Positions 47,440-58,262 of a DNA stretch of 64,000 bases are shown piece by piece. Location of the stretch: contig OZ024897.1 in assembly GCA_964017195.1 (NCBI GenBank), positions 35,851,036 to 35,915,035 on the forward strand, given 5' to 3'. The DNA comes from Siderastrea radians (taxonomy: Eukaryota; Cnidaria; Anthozoa; Scleractinia; Rhizangiidae). Numbering within the stretch: position 1 is the first letter of the stretch; each line of letters starts with the position of its first letter. The translations under genes and the position numbers were made by a program. The notes beneath the pieces were generated by a model. The model was not told where the DNA came from and searched no databases. It saw only the letters and a list, made by a program, of their open reading frames with translations.

Positions 47440-47640
47440 AACAGTAACAATTGCAAAGAGATCCACGGCTGTGCCATGTGTAGTCCCTTTGCCCCCGTTG
47501 TGGCTAATCTTTCCACGGAAGTCATCGAGGAATCAGCCAAAACCACCTCCGCAATCCCAACTATTTTTTGAAAAGGTCATGTGGACGACAGCTTTGTCTC
47601 AACTTTCCACATCACCGTGCTAAAGTCAACTGCCTAGATT
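47440..47640 (+). pseudogene. Penelope-like reverse transcriptase fragment
   Basis: The + frame reads IHGCAMCSPFAPVVANLSTE, then VIEESAKTTSAIPTIF, a stop, and KGHVDDSFVSTFH. This matches the RT block AMGSP.SP..ANL.ME...(R)YVDD.F of PLE/non-LTR polymerases, with CAMCSP and GHVDD as degenerate versions. A TGA separates the two motifs. Only about 60 residues survive. Confidence 0.68.
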
Positions 47641-50576
47641 GAAACTTATAGATCAATGGTAAAAAAAAAAGCCTACGAAACTTTACCTGAGAAAATACCA
47701 GATACCTCGTTTTTAATGCAAAACTGTACTTCAAGGGATGGACTATTAAATTGACGACTGAATCGCACAGAAAGTTAGCAGATTTATCCTTTTTGAAATG
47801 TGTTGTGGTTTGAAAGCGCTTTCTATGGATTAAATCGTTTTTTAGCAGGCATTTCAACCAGGACCTTGGCAAATTTGAATTTCCGTTTTCCTACCTTGTC
47901 TTCTCTTTCGTACGTGACATGCCGTTGCCCAAACTGAGGGCCTCCAGAAGCTCGGAAAAGCGGTAAAACAAACATACAACAGGTAAGGTTTTTTAAACTT
48001 TATTTCTATTTTAATGCAGTTTTTGGCGAAAAACTGCCGATTAATATTTTCGATCGAATTTTAGCTCCATACAAACTCTCATATTACGCTTTGGTTACTT
48101 CCCTGGTGGAAGAGGTCTCTCGCCGTGAGAGACCTCTGCTAGTAGGGAATTTGGTTACTTATGGGTAGATGCTCTTCAAAACAACTTGCACATCCAGCGA
48201 AATCGGTTGCACGTAGCTTTTTTCCTCGAAGAAAGAATTGAACGCGTTTGGTTTTCAGAAACGAATAATGGCGTGTAGAAAAGTTTCAGGAGAAAAGGTT
48301 TATACTGTCCGGCTTCTTCTGTGAATCTCTGTTGTGGTTTGAATTCATGCTCAAGACAACATGAGAAAACTCTTGCGTAAATTTTAAAATCCTGACTTTG
48401 AGATTGTGTTTTTGGCCAATTTTTAATTGACAACTGGTGTATTTTATTCAAAAGTTAGAAACTTAAATCATTCTAGATCAAGTGAGTGTTGTTTTTTCGA
48501 GCCTCTAAATTATCCTTTTGTACTGCACACGGGGTTGTTTATTACCAACTGGTAATTTAGTCAGGAAGCGATCAAAAAACACGCGGCCGTCAATGGGTCT
48601 GAGTTGTGACGGCTCAATTTGGTCAACATTGAAATATCCTCCATACTAAACCCACTAGAAAACAACACAGGAAGCAAAATTGGTCAAAAGACCGAAATAA
48701 GGTGCGCATATTATTATTATTATTATTATTAATAGAAACTATTTGCATAAACTCTTACAGTTAAAAATTTTAAACATCGAAAAAGTGACCCTTACCACTC
48801 GATGATTATTATTATCGATTATTATTATCGGAAAAAATTATATTTTGGCGGGGGGGTGGCCCAAGTCGCTAGTTCTGATTATGGAGGGCGGGCGCGTGAA
48901 TCAAACTGGCGGCTAAACAAGCGACTTGTTTCACCTGCAGAGCGCCATTCCGGAATTATGGCGTCATCCACCGCCATAATTCATATCTTCAACTTCCATT
49001 TCCAAAAAACAAACTTCCGTTTCCACCAACTTCAACTTTCATTTTCAAAACACAAACTTCCATTCTATATAAAGATCAATATTCCCTTAAAGCTTCCGTG
49101 GAATATAGCACTAAAATTCTCGATAAAGAAATTGCTAAAAAGCGACACTTCACACTCAAACAGTACCAAACACGTCTAAGCATGTCCTATGACGTAGGAT
49201 GATAGATAACAACTTATCTCGAACTCTGAAACAAGGCGAACAAATCGGTTCAAAAATCAACGAGTAAAGCAGAAAAAGACCAACTGGTATATCCTTCTGT
49301 GCCGCTTAAGCTATCTAAGAAGATCGATCCATCGATCGAGTAACAGAATTCCCACTGCCAACATGAGCCCGTTCATTTCGCTTCGCCTGCTCTTGTAACT
49401 GTCTGGATCCGGATGTCTGAGATAACCGTATGGTCCTGTGACGTCACGGTTAAAAATGGTACATTGAGTAGGAGCATTTATAGTGGGAAAACAAAAGCAA
49501 AATGTACGCCCTAGTTACCCTTTGTTCGGGGGTGTGTGGCTGCCATAATAATAGCAGTTTTAAAGCCGCATTTTGCAGAGCCTTGAAGGCAAATCAGTAC
49601 ACAGCTAAAAAACCCAACACTACGCAATCAAATGAAACAATTAACTTTGCATGAACCACCGTGACAAAATAAAAGTACCGGATACTGTAGTAAAGGATCT
49701 AATCAGCAAAAAATAAAGAACCAAATACGATAAAAAGGCAATGTTGATGCAGCAGTATAGGGGAACTGAGTGTATATTTTAACCGATATCAATGAAACAC
49801 GTGAAATTATTTGAACCGTTCAGTTTTAATACTCTTCTATGCAAACTGATGAAACATTCGTCAAACGTCATACTTTCACCAAATCCATTAAACCCTCACC
49901 CTCGGGTCAAAATCTCGCTGCGTCACGACAAATATTTCAAGATTTTCAAATTTCAACTGATATATTTTGTAATTTTAATGCTTTAAGACTTCCGGCAAGC
50001 TCAGCTGTACTTTGAAAAACGTTTGTGAGGTCCTGTAACCATTGATTGCAAACATTCCTTTGGGCAAATTGAAAAATTGATTTCAGAAAAGTCGAGTTAA
50101 AAATGCATAAACGACAACAAATTATGGAAGAACTAATTTTAAACCAGGTTATAGTTTAACTCTTCTAATTCTGCTTCCAATCAATTTACTCCGGATTTTG
50201 CAACGACTAAACAAAAGCTCTCATCAACTGCGAATATAATCGGTCCTATTAAATGCAATGTATTGCGTGAATAAAATAACAAAGCGACTATAAAACCTTC
50301 CTTGCTGCAATTTCGCCCAACCGTAATAAAATAGCTGTTCAAACTGTAAATAACAAGAATTTTCGCGAAAGTTCAAGGTCCTGGAATGTATCGCACGTGA
50401 TATATAGATATATGCTCCTGATCGCATTTGTCTTAGTTTGTATACCTCTGAACCATCATTGTCAAGAAGAACTGTTCTTTCTAATTTATGATTAGGATAA
50501 GTTAAACCAAAAGCAATGACATAGTATTCTAACTACCCAAGAGCATTGTAATCTGGCAAAGAAAACGGTTGCGTGG
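47641..50576. other. Intergenic; hairpin and microsatellite only
   Basis: A 27-base palindrome AGAGGTCTCTCGCCGTGAGAG... sits at about 48109-48136 and a (TTA)n microsatellite at about 48709-48732. No coding region was recognised; an open frame at 48802-49179 starts in the ATT-rich tract and looks accidental. Confidence 0.5.
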
Positions 50577-50993
50577 CCCCCGGCGGAGGGGGTACATCCC
50601 TATAGTTGTCTATACGGGGAGGCACCGCCCGAAGGGGGTGCCACTTTTAAAAAGGGTAGTGAAAATTGTCATTATAGTATATGAAACGGTCACAGAATCC
50701 GCTGCAAAATGAAAGAGATGGCAGCTAAAGCCAAATATATGAAAGGGTGCCAAATTTGGGCAAAAATAACAACGCGAAACACATGAAGGCTTGGGGCCTT
50801 TGAGCAACTGAACCAGAACGACTGAAGTTTCGTGATCTAAAAACTGGCGATCATCCTTGAGGTATAAGAAAGGAGTGCAAGTTTTACTCTAGGTATATGA
50901 AAAGGGGTGTCATTTTGGTAGAAATTAGTATGGTTTGAGTTCCTGGGCGGAGCCTCCCCGTGTAAAACTCTATTGCCTACTCCCCCGCCGGGG
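50577..50993. mobile_element. MITE with CCCCCGGCGG ends
   Basis: Left CCCCCGGCGGAGGGGGTAC...TACGGGGAGGCACCGCCC; right, in reverse complement, CCCCGGCGGGGGAGTA...TACACGGGGAGGCTCCGCCC. The interior contains ATATGAAA(A/C)(C/G)GG phrases in both halves. No ORF. Confidence 0.72.
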
Positions 50994-51017
50994 AAAGTTG
51001 AAAAGCACCCATCGGAG

Positions 51018-51532
51018 TACCGTGTGGCACGAATTTTTCGCGGGAGTTTAATTTCGCGGATTACCGATTTTATATTTCGCGGGAAAAAAATTTCGCACAT
51101 TTGGATTCAGCATTTTCTGAGTATAATTGACGCACGAAAATTGTTTACAGCAAGAAGGGATGTAAGATCGTCCTGTTTATTTTACTTATTTCCCGTACCT
51201 CATGTCCAAAGTCGTCGATTATAACTCAAAGCAACCGGAACTGTGTGATTTCGTATGCTAATTGTAACTATTGTTTGCTTTTTGGCAGATGGTCCCGGGT
51301 ACGCTTGTTTTCAAATTTTCCCTGGGACTGTAAATAAACGCTATTCGTTATGTTGCAGTTGTAGAGAGGAGGAGTTGTAAATATTGTTTTCTTAAATTCT
51401 GTAACCTAAATACATGGAGCAAAGTTCCCCGGATTACTTTTTTAGCGGGAGTTTATTTTCGCTGGATCAAATTTCCGCGGATCGATGAAAACTCCGCGAA
51501 AAATAAATCCCGCGAAAATTTCATGCCACGGG
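51018..51532. mobile_element. MITE, TACCGTGTGGC family, copy 2
   Basis: Starts TACCGTGTGGCACGAATTTT and GCGGGAGTTTAATTTCGCGG. The right end, inverted, reads CCCGTGGCATGAAATTTT and GCGGGATTTATTTTTCGCGG. Same family as 34126-34688. It lies about 300 bases upstream of the NLR promoter. Confidence 0.72.
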
Positions 51533-51829
51533 CGGGGTAGCTGAAACCGCGTAACTTGCTTGATTCTCGTCTTACTCCATTCACTAGCCTGCGTGAGAGG
51601 AAGGAAATAATTCTCCCCTTTCCGCGCCTGCCACGCTGGTTATTCATTCACAGGTGAAATCAAAGCGAGTCCTCAGCAATTACAATTCGTGACTATAAAC
51701 TACAGTAGGCTACTGAAAAACAAGATCGCGTGCACAAGCCCACATATCGTATACTTGAAGAAACGAAAGTTCACTTTCCCCCGACCTTTTACGTGACAGA
51801 GAACACGTCCAATGCAATGTGTGATCAGA

Positions 51830-51836
51830 TATAAAG
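51830..51836 (+). promoter_or_regulatory. TATA box upstream of the NACHT-LRR gene
   Basis: TATAAAG at 51830-51836 lies about 75 bases before the ATG at 51911, with a CCAAT near 51809. The spacing allows a start about 25-30 bases downstream (around 51857-51865). The gene shows no intron signal between here and the coding start, consistent with a compact promoter and a single-exon gene. Confidence 0.5.
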
Positions 51837-51910
51837 CCCCACCTCGCGTCATTCTGAAAGCAGATTAGTGAGGGTATCATTCAGCGTACAGCGTACAAGT
51901 GAGAGACGAA

Positions 51911-53950
51911 ATGGAATCTCTCAAGGAATTTTTAACGCCAAAAAGTTTTAACAAGATCAGTTTTGTTGTAATAATCTTTTGGATCCTGTTGGGAGTAACT
52001 CTGCTTGGAATCTTTGCGGACACGGAAAGCTACGAACCAAGATTTGATTTTAACTGTGCGGTCAAAGCCAACAGTTTGAAGGACCTCATTGAAGGAAGGT
52101 GTTTTGAGCAATACGAGGAGCGATACAACAAACTTGGTATTCCCTTGTACGGATTCGTCATCGCTAACTTCTCTGTCATCGCGATCGTGTCTGTGATTTA
52201 CTCACAGAGTGTGAAGTCAAGAGTTAATGAACTCGAAGATGCCGAACTTGGTCAGGTTCCACAAGAAAACCCAACTCGCCGACGACTGTTCATCGCTTAC
52301 GTCTCCCAGCTTGTCTTAAGAATTTCTTTCGGGATCCTTTTCATCGTTCTTCAAACCCAACTACTGTATGCGAATAATTTTCCCTCAAACTTTAAGTGTG
52401 AATTAATGCCGCCAGCAGGCAATAATTCGGTCACTCCATCTACCAACATCACACCAGTTACACAAGTCTTCCAGTGTCATAACCAGAGAACATCTAAGAA
52501 AACTTTCTGGATTAATGTCATCAGCGTGGTCAATGGAATTTTTGTTTGTCTCGTTTTTATTGAGATTGTTTTGATCCTGTCTAGAGCAAGAAAGTGGGGG
52601 AAAAAGTTTATGGAAGACGAACAGTTTTTTGCTGATCATCTGAAAGCCAAACCACCAACTGATCCGCAGCACCTACCTCTGTCACCTTCACTGAGTGCAG
52701 AACTGCAAGCATTCATCCAGAGCATGAAGAACCGAGTCATAAAAGGCACAGAGCAACCTGCAGATCTTAAACAACCTATCAATCGTCCCAGTCCAGGAGA
52801 ATGCCCAAAGCCTAAAGATCTAGATATGGACCAAATCTATACCAAACTGAAGATTCAAGAAGGCAGGGCTGAATATAACTTTCCCACAGATAGGCGGGAG
52901 CAACTCAGAGTGTACCCACCCAAAACCAATATATCTGAGTTTACAAGACCAGAAGATATTATTGATGCTACACACAAAAATATTCTCGTCGTTGGTCGAC
53001 CAGGCATCGGGAAAACATTATTCTGCACTAAGCTTCTTCGCGACTGGGCAACGGACAATTTAGAAAAACATTATGATGTGGCATTTTTTCTGAAATTCAG
53101 ACGCTTTTCCGAACGGACTGAACTGAACCTTCAGGAACTGCTGTGTGCCTCAGAATATCCAACAAATCTTAATGATGAGGTCTGGGAATACATCTGCCAA
53201 AATCCAAATCAAGTTCTTTTGATGTTTGATGGGGTTGACGAATTTTCTGCAAATTCAGAAATAGCAAAGGATCACAGGAACACCACAGAAGAAGAGAAGA
53301 TGCCTCTCCATGCCCTCTACAACAAAATCGCGAACCGAGAACTATTAGACGGAGCAACACTAATCACAACAACAAGGCCAACTGCTGTGTCGTGTGTGAA
53401 ACACCTTAATTTTAATAGAACAGTCGAAATACTTGGATTTACATCCGAGCGAGTGGAAGACTATGTAGAGAAATTCACGAAAGATGATCACGACGCCCCT
53501 GGAGCCAAAGAAACAATATGGCAGCACATCAGCACAAACTTAAACCTCTTTTCATTATCATACATTCCTGTAAATCTTTTCATAATCTGTTCTTCCTTGT
53601 TTTATGTCCTACGTACCTTTGGTTCTTCTAGCCTTCCCACGAAGCTTACCGAGATATACAGTATCGCCATCAAAATTTTCTTCTGCAGACATAATGAACA
53701 ATATCGCTACTCAGAGACTGACTGTGATCAGTTTGTTTTTAAACAATTCCGTGAGTTACCCTCCCGAGTTCAACATGTGTTTGAGAGACTGGGAAAAATC
53801 GCTTTCGAAGGGATTGAGAAAGGAAACCTTATTTTTGGACCAAGAGAAGTCGAGGGACTCGAGGATTGTGGCCTGCTGCATCGTTTACCTGATCGACCCG
53901 GACCTTCACCATTTGCACCGCGCGAACACAATTTTGTTTCACTCACCTAA
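51911..53950 (+). CDS. Four-TM channel-like domain fused to NACHT (NLR N-terminal half)
   Basis: The ATG at 51911 (context GACGAAATGG) is the likely start; GTG 51899 is upstream in frame. Residues 16-35, 80-99, 134-152 and 200-223 are hydrophobic, giving four predicted membrane spans. The first extracellular loop has C49 and C64; the second has C163 and C189 plus sequons N171 and N179. Two cysteines per loop and the C-x11-W lead-in to TM4 (CHNQRTSKKTFW) resemble connexin/innexin/LRRC8-type large-pore channels. The cytosolic part holds a NACHT ATPase with Walker A GRPGIGKT (362-369) and Walker B LLMFDGVDE (DGVDE at 440-444). NACHT switches drive oligomerisation in innate immunity. The frame stops at 53948-53950, inside the HLTVQEF segment that normally links to the LRRs. 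Confidence 0.88.
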   Translation: MESLKEFLTPKSFNKISFVVIIFWILLGVTLLGIFADTESYEPRFDFNCAVKANSLKDLIEGRCFEQYEERYNKLGIPLYGFVIANFSVIAIVSVIYSQSVKSRVNELEDAELGQVPQENPTRRRLFIAYVSQLVLRISFGILFIVLQTQLLYANNFPSNFKCELMPPAGNNSVTPSTNITPVTQVFQCHNQRTSKKTFWINVISVVNGIFVCLVFIEIVLILSRARKWGKKFMEDEQFFADHLKAKPPTDPQHLPLSPSLSAELQAFIQSMKNRVIKGTEQPADLKQPINRPSPGECPKPKDLDMDQIYTKLKIQEGRAEYNFPTDRREQLRVYPPKTNISEFTRPEDIIDATHKNILVVGRPGIGKTLFCTKLLRDWATDNLEKHYDVAFFLKFRRFSERTELNLQELLCASEYPTNLNDEVWEYICQNPNQVLLMFDGVDEFSANSEIAKDHRNTTEEEKMPLHALYNKIANRELLDGATLITTTRPTAVSCVKHLNFNRTVEILGFTSERVEDYVEKFTKDDHDAPGAKETIWQHISTNLNLFSLSYIPVNLFIICSSLFYVLRTFGSSSLPTKLTEIYSIAIKIFFCRHNEQYRYSETDCDQFVFKQFRELPSRVQHVFERLGKIAFEGIEKGNLIFGPREVEGLEDCGLLHRLPDRPGPSPFAPREHNFVSLT

Positions 53951-55476
53951 CCGTTCAAGAGTTCATGGCCGCAAAACATTTGACCGATACACTAAATGAC
54001 GAAGAGTTAAGAACATTTGTTTCTGATAAAATAAGAGACGGTAAATGGGCTGTGGTAACACAGTTCATTGCTGGACTGCTTCAAGAACGAGAAGTGCCCC
54101 TGACACACATCTTTACCGACCTGCTTCCCGCGAAGACAGAAGAGAAAAACGAAAGACAACTGACCGGCATCTATGAGACGAGTGAAGATTCAGAGCCACG
54201 CACACTGACCTGTTGGCCGGCTGAGGAGGACAAAGATTTAGCACTGAACTTGTGTAAGTGTTTGAATGAGACCGATGTAAATAATTCAATAATAGAAGAG
54301 AAATTAGCAGAGATTAATTTTAATGCTGTAGATTTTAGTCGCTGTAGCCTCGCACCTGTTGACTGTGCAGCTTTAGTACATGTTTTTCAAAATGCTAAGG
54401 GAATATCATGCATGAATTTGCAGGAAAACAATATTGGACCGCTCGGCTGTGAGGAAATCGCTAAATTAGCTAACAATGATAAACTCACTAGCAGCTTAAA
54501 CCTCTTTCATAACCAAATAACCGATAAAGGCGTACAACATTTGTCTGAAGCACTAAAGCAGAGTAAACTAGAAACATTAAACCTCACTTTAAACCAAATA
54601 ACCGATAAAGGCGTAGAACATTTGTCTGAAGCACTAAAGCAGAGTAAACTAAAAACATTAAACCTCTGGAGTAACCAAATATCCGATAAAGGCGTACAAG
54701 ATTTGTCTGAAGCACTAAAGGAGAGTAAACTAGAAACATTAAGCCTCAGGAATAACAAAATAACCGATAAAGGCTTAGAACATTTGTCTGAAGCACTAAA
54801 GCAGAGTAAACTAGAAACATTAAACCTCGCTTATAACCAAATAACCGATAAAGGCGTAGAACATTTGTCTGAAGCACTAAAGCAGAGTAAACTAGAAACA
54901 TTAAACCTCTGGAGTAACCAAATATCCGATAAAGGCGTACAAGATTTGTCTGAAGCACTAAAGGAGAGTAAACTAGAAACATTAAACCTCGAACGTAACC
55001 AAATAACCGATAAAGGCGTGCAACATTTGTCTGAAGCACTAAAGCAGAGTAAACTAGAAACATTAAACCTCGCTTATAACCAAATAACCGATAAAGGCGT
55101 AGAACATTTGTCTGAAGCACTAAAGCAGAGTAAACTAGAAACATTAAACCTCTGGAGTAACCAAATATCCGATAAAGGCGTACAAGATTTGTCTGAAGCA
55201 CTAAAGGAGAGTAAACTAGAAACATTAAACCTCGAACGTAACCAAATAACCGATAAAGGCGTGCAACATTTGTCTGAAGCACTAAAGCAGAGTAAACTAG
55301 AAACATTAAGCCTCAGGAATAACAAAATAACCGATAAAGGCTTAGAACATTTGTCTGAAGCACTAAAGCAGAGTAAACTAGAAACATTAAACCTCGCTTA
55401 TAACCAAATAACCGATAAAGGTAAAGAGCTCTTGGATAAAGCACGTACACCAAAAACTACAATCATTTATGAGTAG
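53951..55476 (+). CDS. LRR half of the same NLR, out of frame with the NACHT half
   Basis: In the next frame the conserved NLR segment THLTVQEFMAAKHL begins around 53941 and continues through a helical linker. About twelve ribonuclease-inhibitor-type repeats follow from about 54490 to 55437. The unit is 27 residues (81 bases), of the form LETLNLxxNQITDKGVEHLS EALKQSK. Repeats are nearly identical except at the two xx positions (FH, TL, WS, RN, AY, ER). The frame ends at TAG 55474-55476. The ATG at 53965 is internal, so this half is not an independent gene. Either a small indel near 53945-53955 disrupts the gene or the sequence has an error there. Confidence 0.85.
54490..55437 (+). repeat. 81-bp coding tandem repeat (LRR array)
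   Basis: Twelve 81-base units. Units 5-7 (54820-55062) and 8-10 (55063-55305) appear identical over 243 bases; units 4-5 and 11-12 are also the same pair. This implies very recent unequal exchange or conversion within the gene. Confidence 0.9.
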
Positions 55477-57541
55477 TAAAGACATTTTTTCAACTTAATA
55501 GTTTATAAGCTAAACTCTGGTGCTGTTTTGGTTAAACTTAAGCTTAAAATTGCGGGAAAATTGTACGCATACTTTATGGCGCGTCAGTGCGATGTAGTGC
55601 AAATGAAAATGAACAAGCAAGTCCACAACAAATTTCAATGACACAAGAATATTTTATTATTTACACCACAAAATTACACCTAATAAGAACACAAAGATAT
55701 TTGAAAAACATCACCTGACTTTTTTTCCAGTCAGTTGAAATGACGTTTCAGCTTTCCTCCATTGAATGTCATTTTCTTGCCAACACAGAAAAAAATCAGC
55801 AAAAGTGAAAAATTGTTGAACTCGGTTGAAAGATGTCAAAGAACTGGGATAACAAAACCAAAACTTTTTTCCCTCTGCAGAGCCTCCTCTGCAGTCAACA
55901 CTTTGGATCAAAATCAACCAATCACAAATGCACAACCAAAGTGTTTCCACTGCAGTCAGCATTACGAAAAAATAAGTCTATCAGCAACTGAATCTCACTC
56001 TGTTTCCTCAGCGGTCAGCAGTTCAGTCTTGTTTCCTCTGCAGTCTGCATTTTATTCCCTAATTAGCCAATCACGAGAGAGCAGAAAAAACTTTGATCCT
56101 AAAAGCTTAGAAGCTTAGCTCTAGAGACCTTTAGTAATAGGAGAAAAGTGGTTAAGCACCAGCTAAAGGATCTAACATTTTCGTCCAACATCGTGTTTGT
56201 CACACGAAAAGATTCGGTGGCTAAACGGGCAAACAATCTTTGACTAAAAATCGGACAACGGAAAAACAAACGCAGAGTTGATAGAGGCGGCTAAACAGTA
56301 AGACATGTTCATCCAACACGATGTAGGACAAAAGTGTTTGATCGTTTCGCCGGGCTCTAGATTTAAAATGGAAATAAAATAGAGATAAATTTTGTACATC
56401 CCGGGATTTACAAAAAAATTAGATGTAATTAATTTGCTAATATGACAACAATATCATGAATTTCTACAGTGTCATATCCAGTATTCAAAAAGATAAAGGG
56501 CAGGTTCCATTGGAAGTTCGAGTGGGTGGGTGGGTAAGCCTGTTTGGGGAAGGAGCTCCCAGAAACCCATTTTTCTCCCGCGTTCTCGCTCTCCTTCCCC
56601 GTTTACGCCTGCTACGCAGGCTAGTGGGTACGCAGGCTAGTGGGTAGGTAGGTGGGAGTCTGGGAGTAGCACAGTTTTTTGTTTATAAAATCAATAATGA
56701 ACGAAAGTTTTTTTTTAATTTGAAGATTATAATTTTTTTGAGTGGAAACATGCATGAGCCACACAGGTTTTCTAGGTAAAACATTCACCCTTTCAAGACA
56801 TACAAATTCTCCTTACTGGTCCTCATACATTTTGTTGAGTACTAATTGGAAGAACTTGTTTAAACATCAACAAAATTCATCGTTGGTGACAAGTTCCTTA
56901 ATTCTCCTGACCTGTATGTGTCATAAATGTACTCATATGATGTACAAAAATTTGATGTTGATGATTGCTGGGGCTTGGTAGTTAAATCAAATGACAAATA
57001 TTTTTACATCATAGCACTGGCTACTGCACACAAGCATGTGTACAACATAGCAATAATTAACAGTGATAAACTCAAGTGTAAGGGCCCTTTATTGTTCTTG
57101 AAATTAGCATTGCATCAGATAGGGGGTTTTTAAAACCGCTTTAAAAGAAACATTGAAGAATTAGTTTAAATTCATGTAAATATATTTTTTAAGATTTTTT
57201 AGCAAAGACTGTATGAATATCAGGGTAGTTTCCATCTGTATAAAAACATGGAAACTGTAAAAAAAGTGTAGGGGGGCACGAGTGCTCCCAAGTTCTGTGA
57301 CTTCAATAAATTTTCAGATGAAGTTTTTAGCAGTCGTGTAGTCAGTTTTTTGTTTTCCCTCTGAAGAAATCACGCGACTACTCGGAAAGTTGATAGAGCC
57401 TCTAATTTCCGAGATCAAAATTTATTTTCTCCCTACCGAATGACTTTTGCTTAAATGAGAGTTATCACGAGAATTGGGTGGTACATCAAGACAATATCCC
57501 CAGGTTATGATTAACAATTATTATTCTTATCATGTTTGACA
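55477..57541. other. Intergenic between converging genes
   Basis: No eIF3c terminal exon was recognised here. A solitary arm of a TAGCCTGCGTAGCAGGCG element lies near 56565-56650, with TACGCAGGCTAGTGGG duplicated. An unrecognised open frame lies at 56927-57133 (+). Confidence 0.4.
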
Positions 57542-57690
57542 AATAGCCGTTTTTCACTAACTGTTTCATTTGCATAACCATGTATTTGAATGTGGATGTG
57601 AGGTAATTTCAGGCAATTTTGCAGTTTTACCTGAAATTGCCACACATCCACAATGCAAATCAGAAAAGTTAATTGTGAAAATGGCTATTA
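57542..57690. mobile_element. Foldback MITE, AATAGCC ends
   Basis: AATAGCCGTTTTTCAC...ATTTGCAT...GTGGATGTGAGGTAATTTCAGG on the left is inverted on the right (CCTGAAATTGCCACACATCCAC...ATGCAAAT...AATGGCTATT). Arms total about 70 bases with a short loop. Confidence 0.7.
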
Positions 57691-58074
57691 TGCATTGAAA
57701 TTGTTCTGAGAATTTAGATGTTGGTCACTTTATTTTGGTGGTAAATGTACCTGTATTGATGTTCCTAAATATTCTCATAACTTGAAAATCTCAATGACCT
57801 GAATTTGATGGTACAAAGACAGCACACCTATTGTTGACAATTTGAGCTGTCACCAATCTCCTTGACAATATACAAATATACAATTATATTCTGGGGGGAT
57901 CGAGTAATGGTTACTTGAGAATTTAATGACACCATGAATTAGATGATAAAAACGAGAAATGTGAAAAAAATGGGAGGGAGTGCGTCTCACTATCTCCACG
58001 AGACAAAAAAAAAAACGAACTAGAAGATGCACTTTGTGGTTTTTGGTGTGAGAGTAGGATGATGCCTCATTATA

Positions 58075-58260
58075 AAGTGGAACCTCGATTCAACCAAGTG
58101 CCTGATTCAGCCAAGGGACTGGGGAAATTGGTTCGTTATATCAAGGGTTCATTATATCGAGGTTCTTTTCCATACATTACACTATTACTGGGCTGAAAAA
58201 TATCGTTCGTTATACCGAGGACTTTGTTATATAGAGGTTCATTAAATCAAGGTTCCACTG
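58075..58260. mobile_element. Tc1/mariner-type MITE (CAGTGGAACCTYGATT ends)
   Basis: Left AAGTGGAACCTCGATTCAAC and right, inverted, CAGTGGAACCTTGATTTAAT bound 186 bases flanked by TA (58073-58074 and 58261-58262). Internal TTATATCGAGG/TTATACCGAGG motifs repeat. Termini of this kind belong to pogo/Tigger-like mariner relatives. Confidence 0.78.
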
Positions 58261-58262
58261 TA

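Noticed and set aside
51899..51901. GTG as start of the NLR protein
   Set aside because: The in-frame ATG at 51911 has a good context, and the N-terminal segment before TM1 begins naturally there.
53965..55476. LRR half as a separate gene starting at ATG 53965
   Set aside because: The ATG is the Met inside the conserved VQEFMAAKHL segment that belongs mid-protein in NLRs, and no promoter precedes it.
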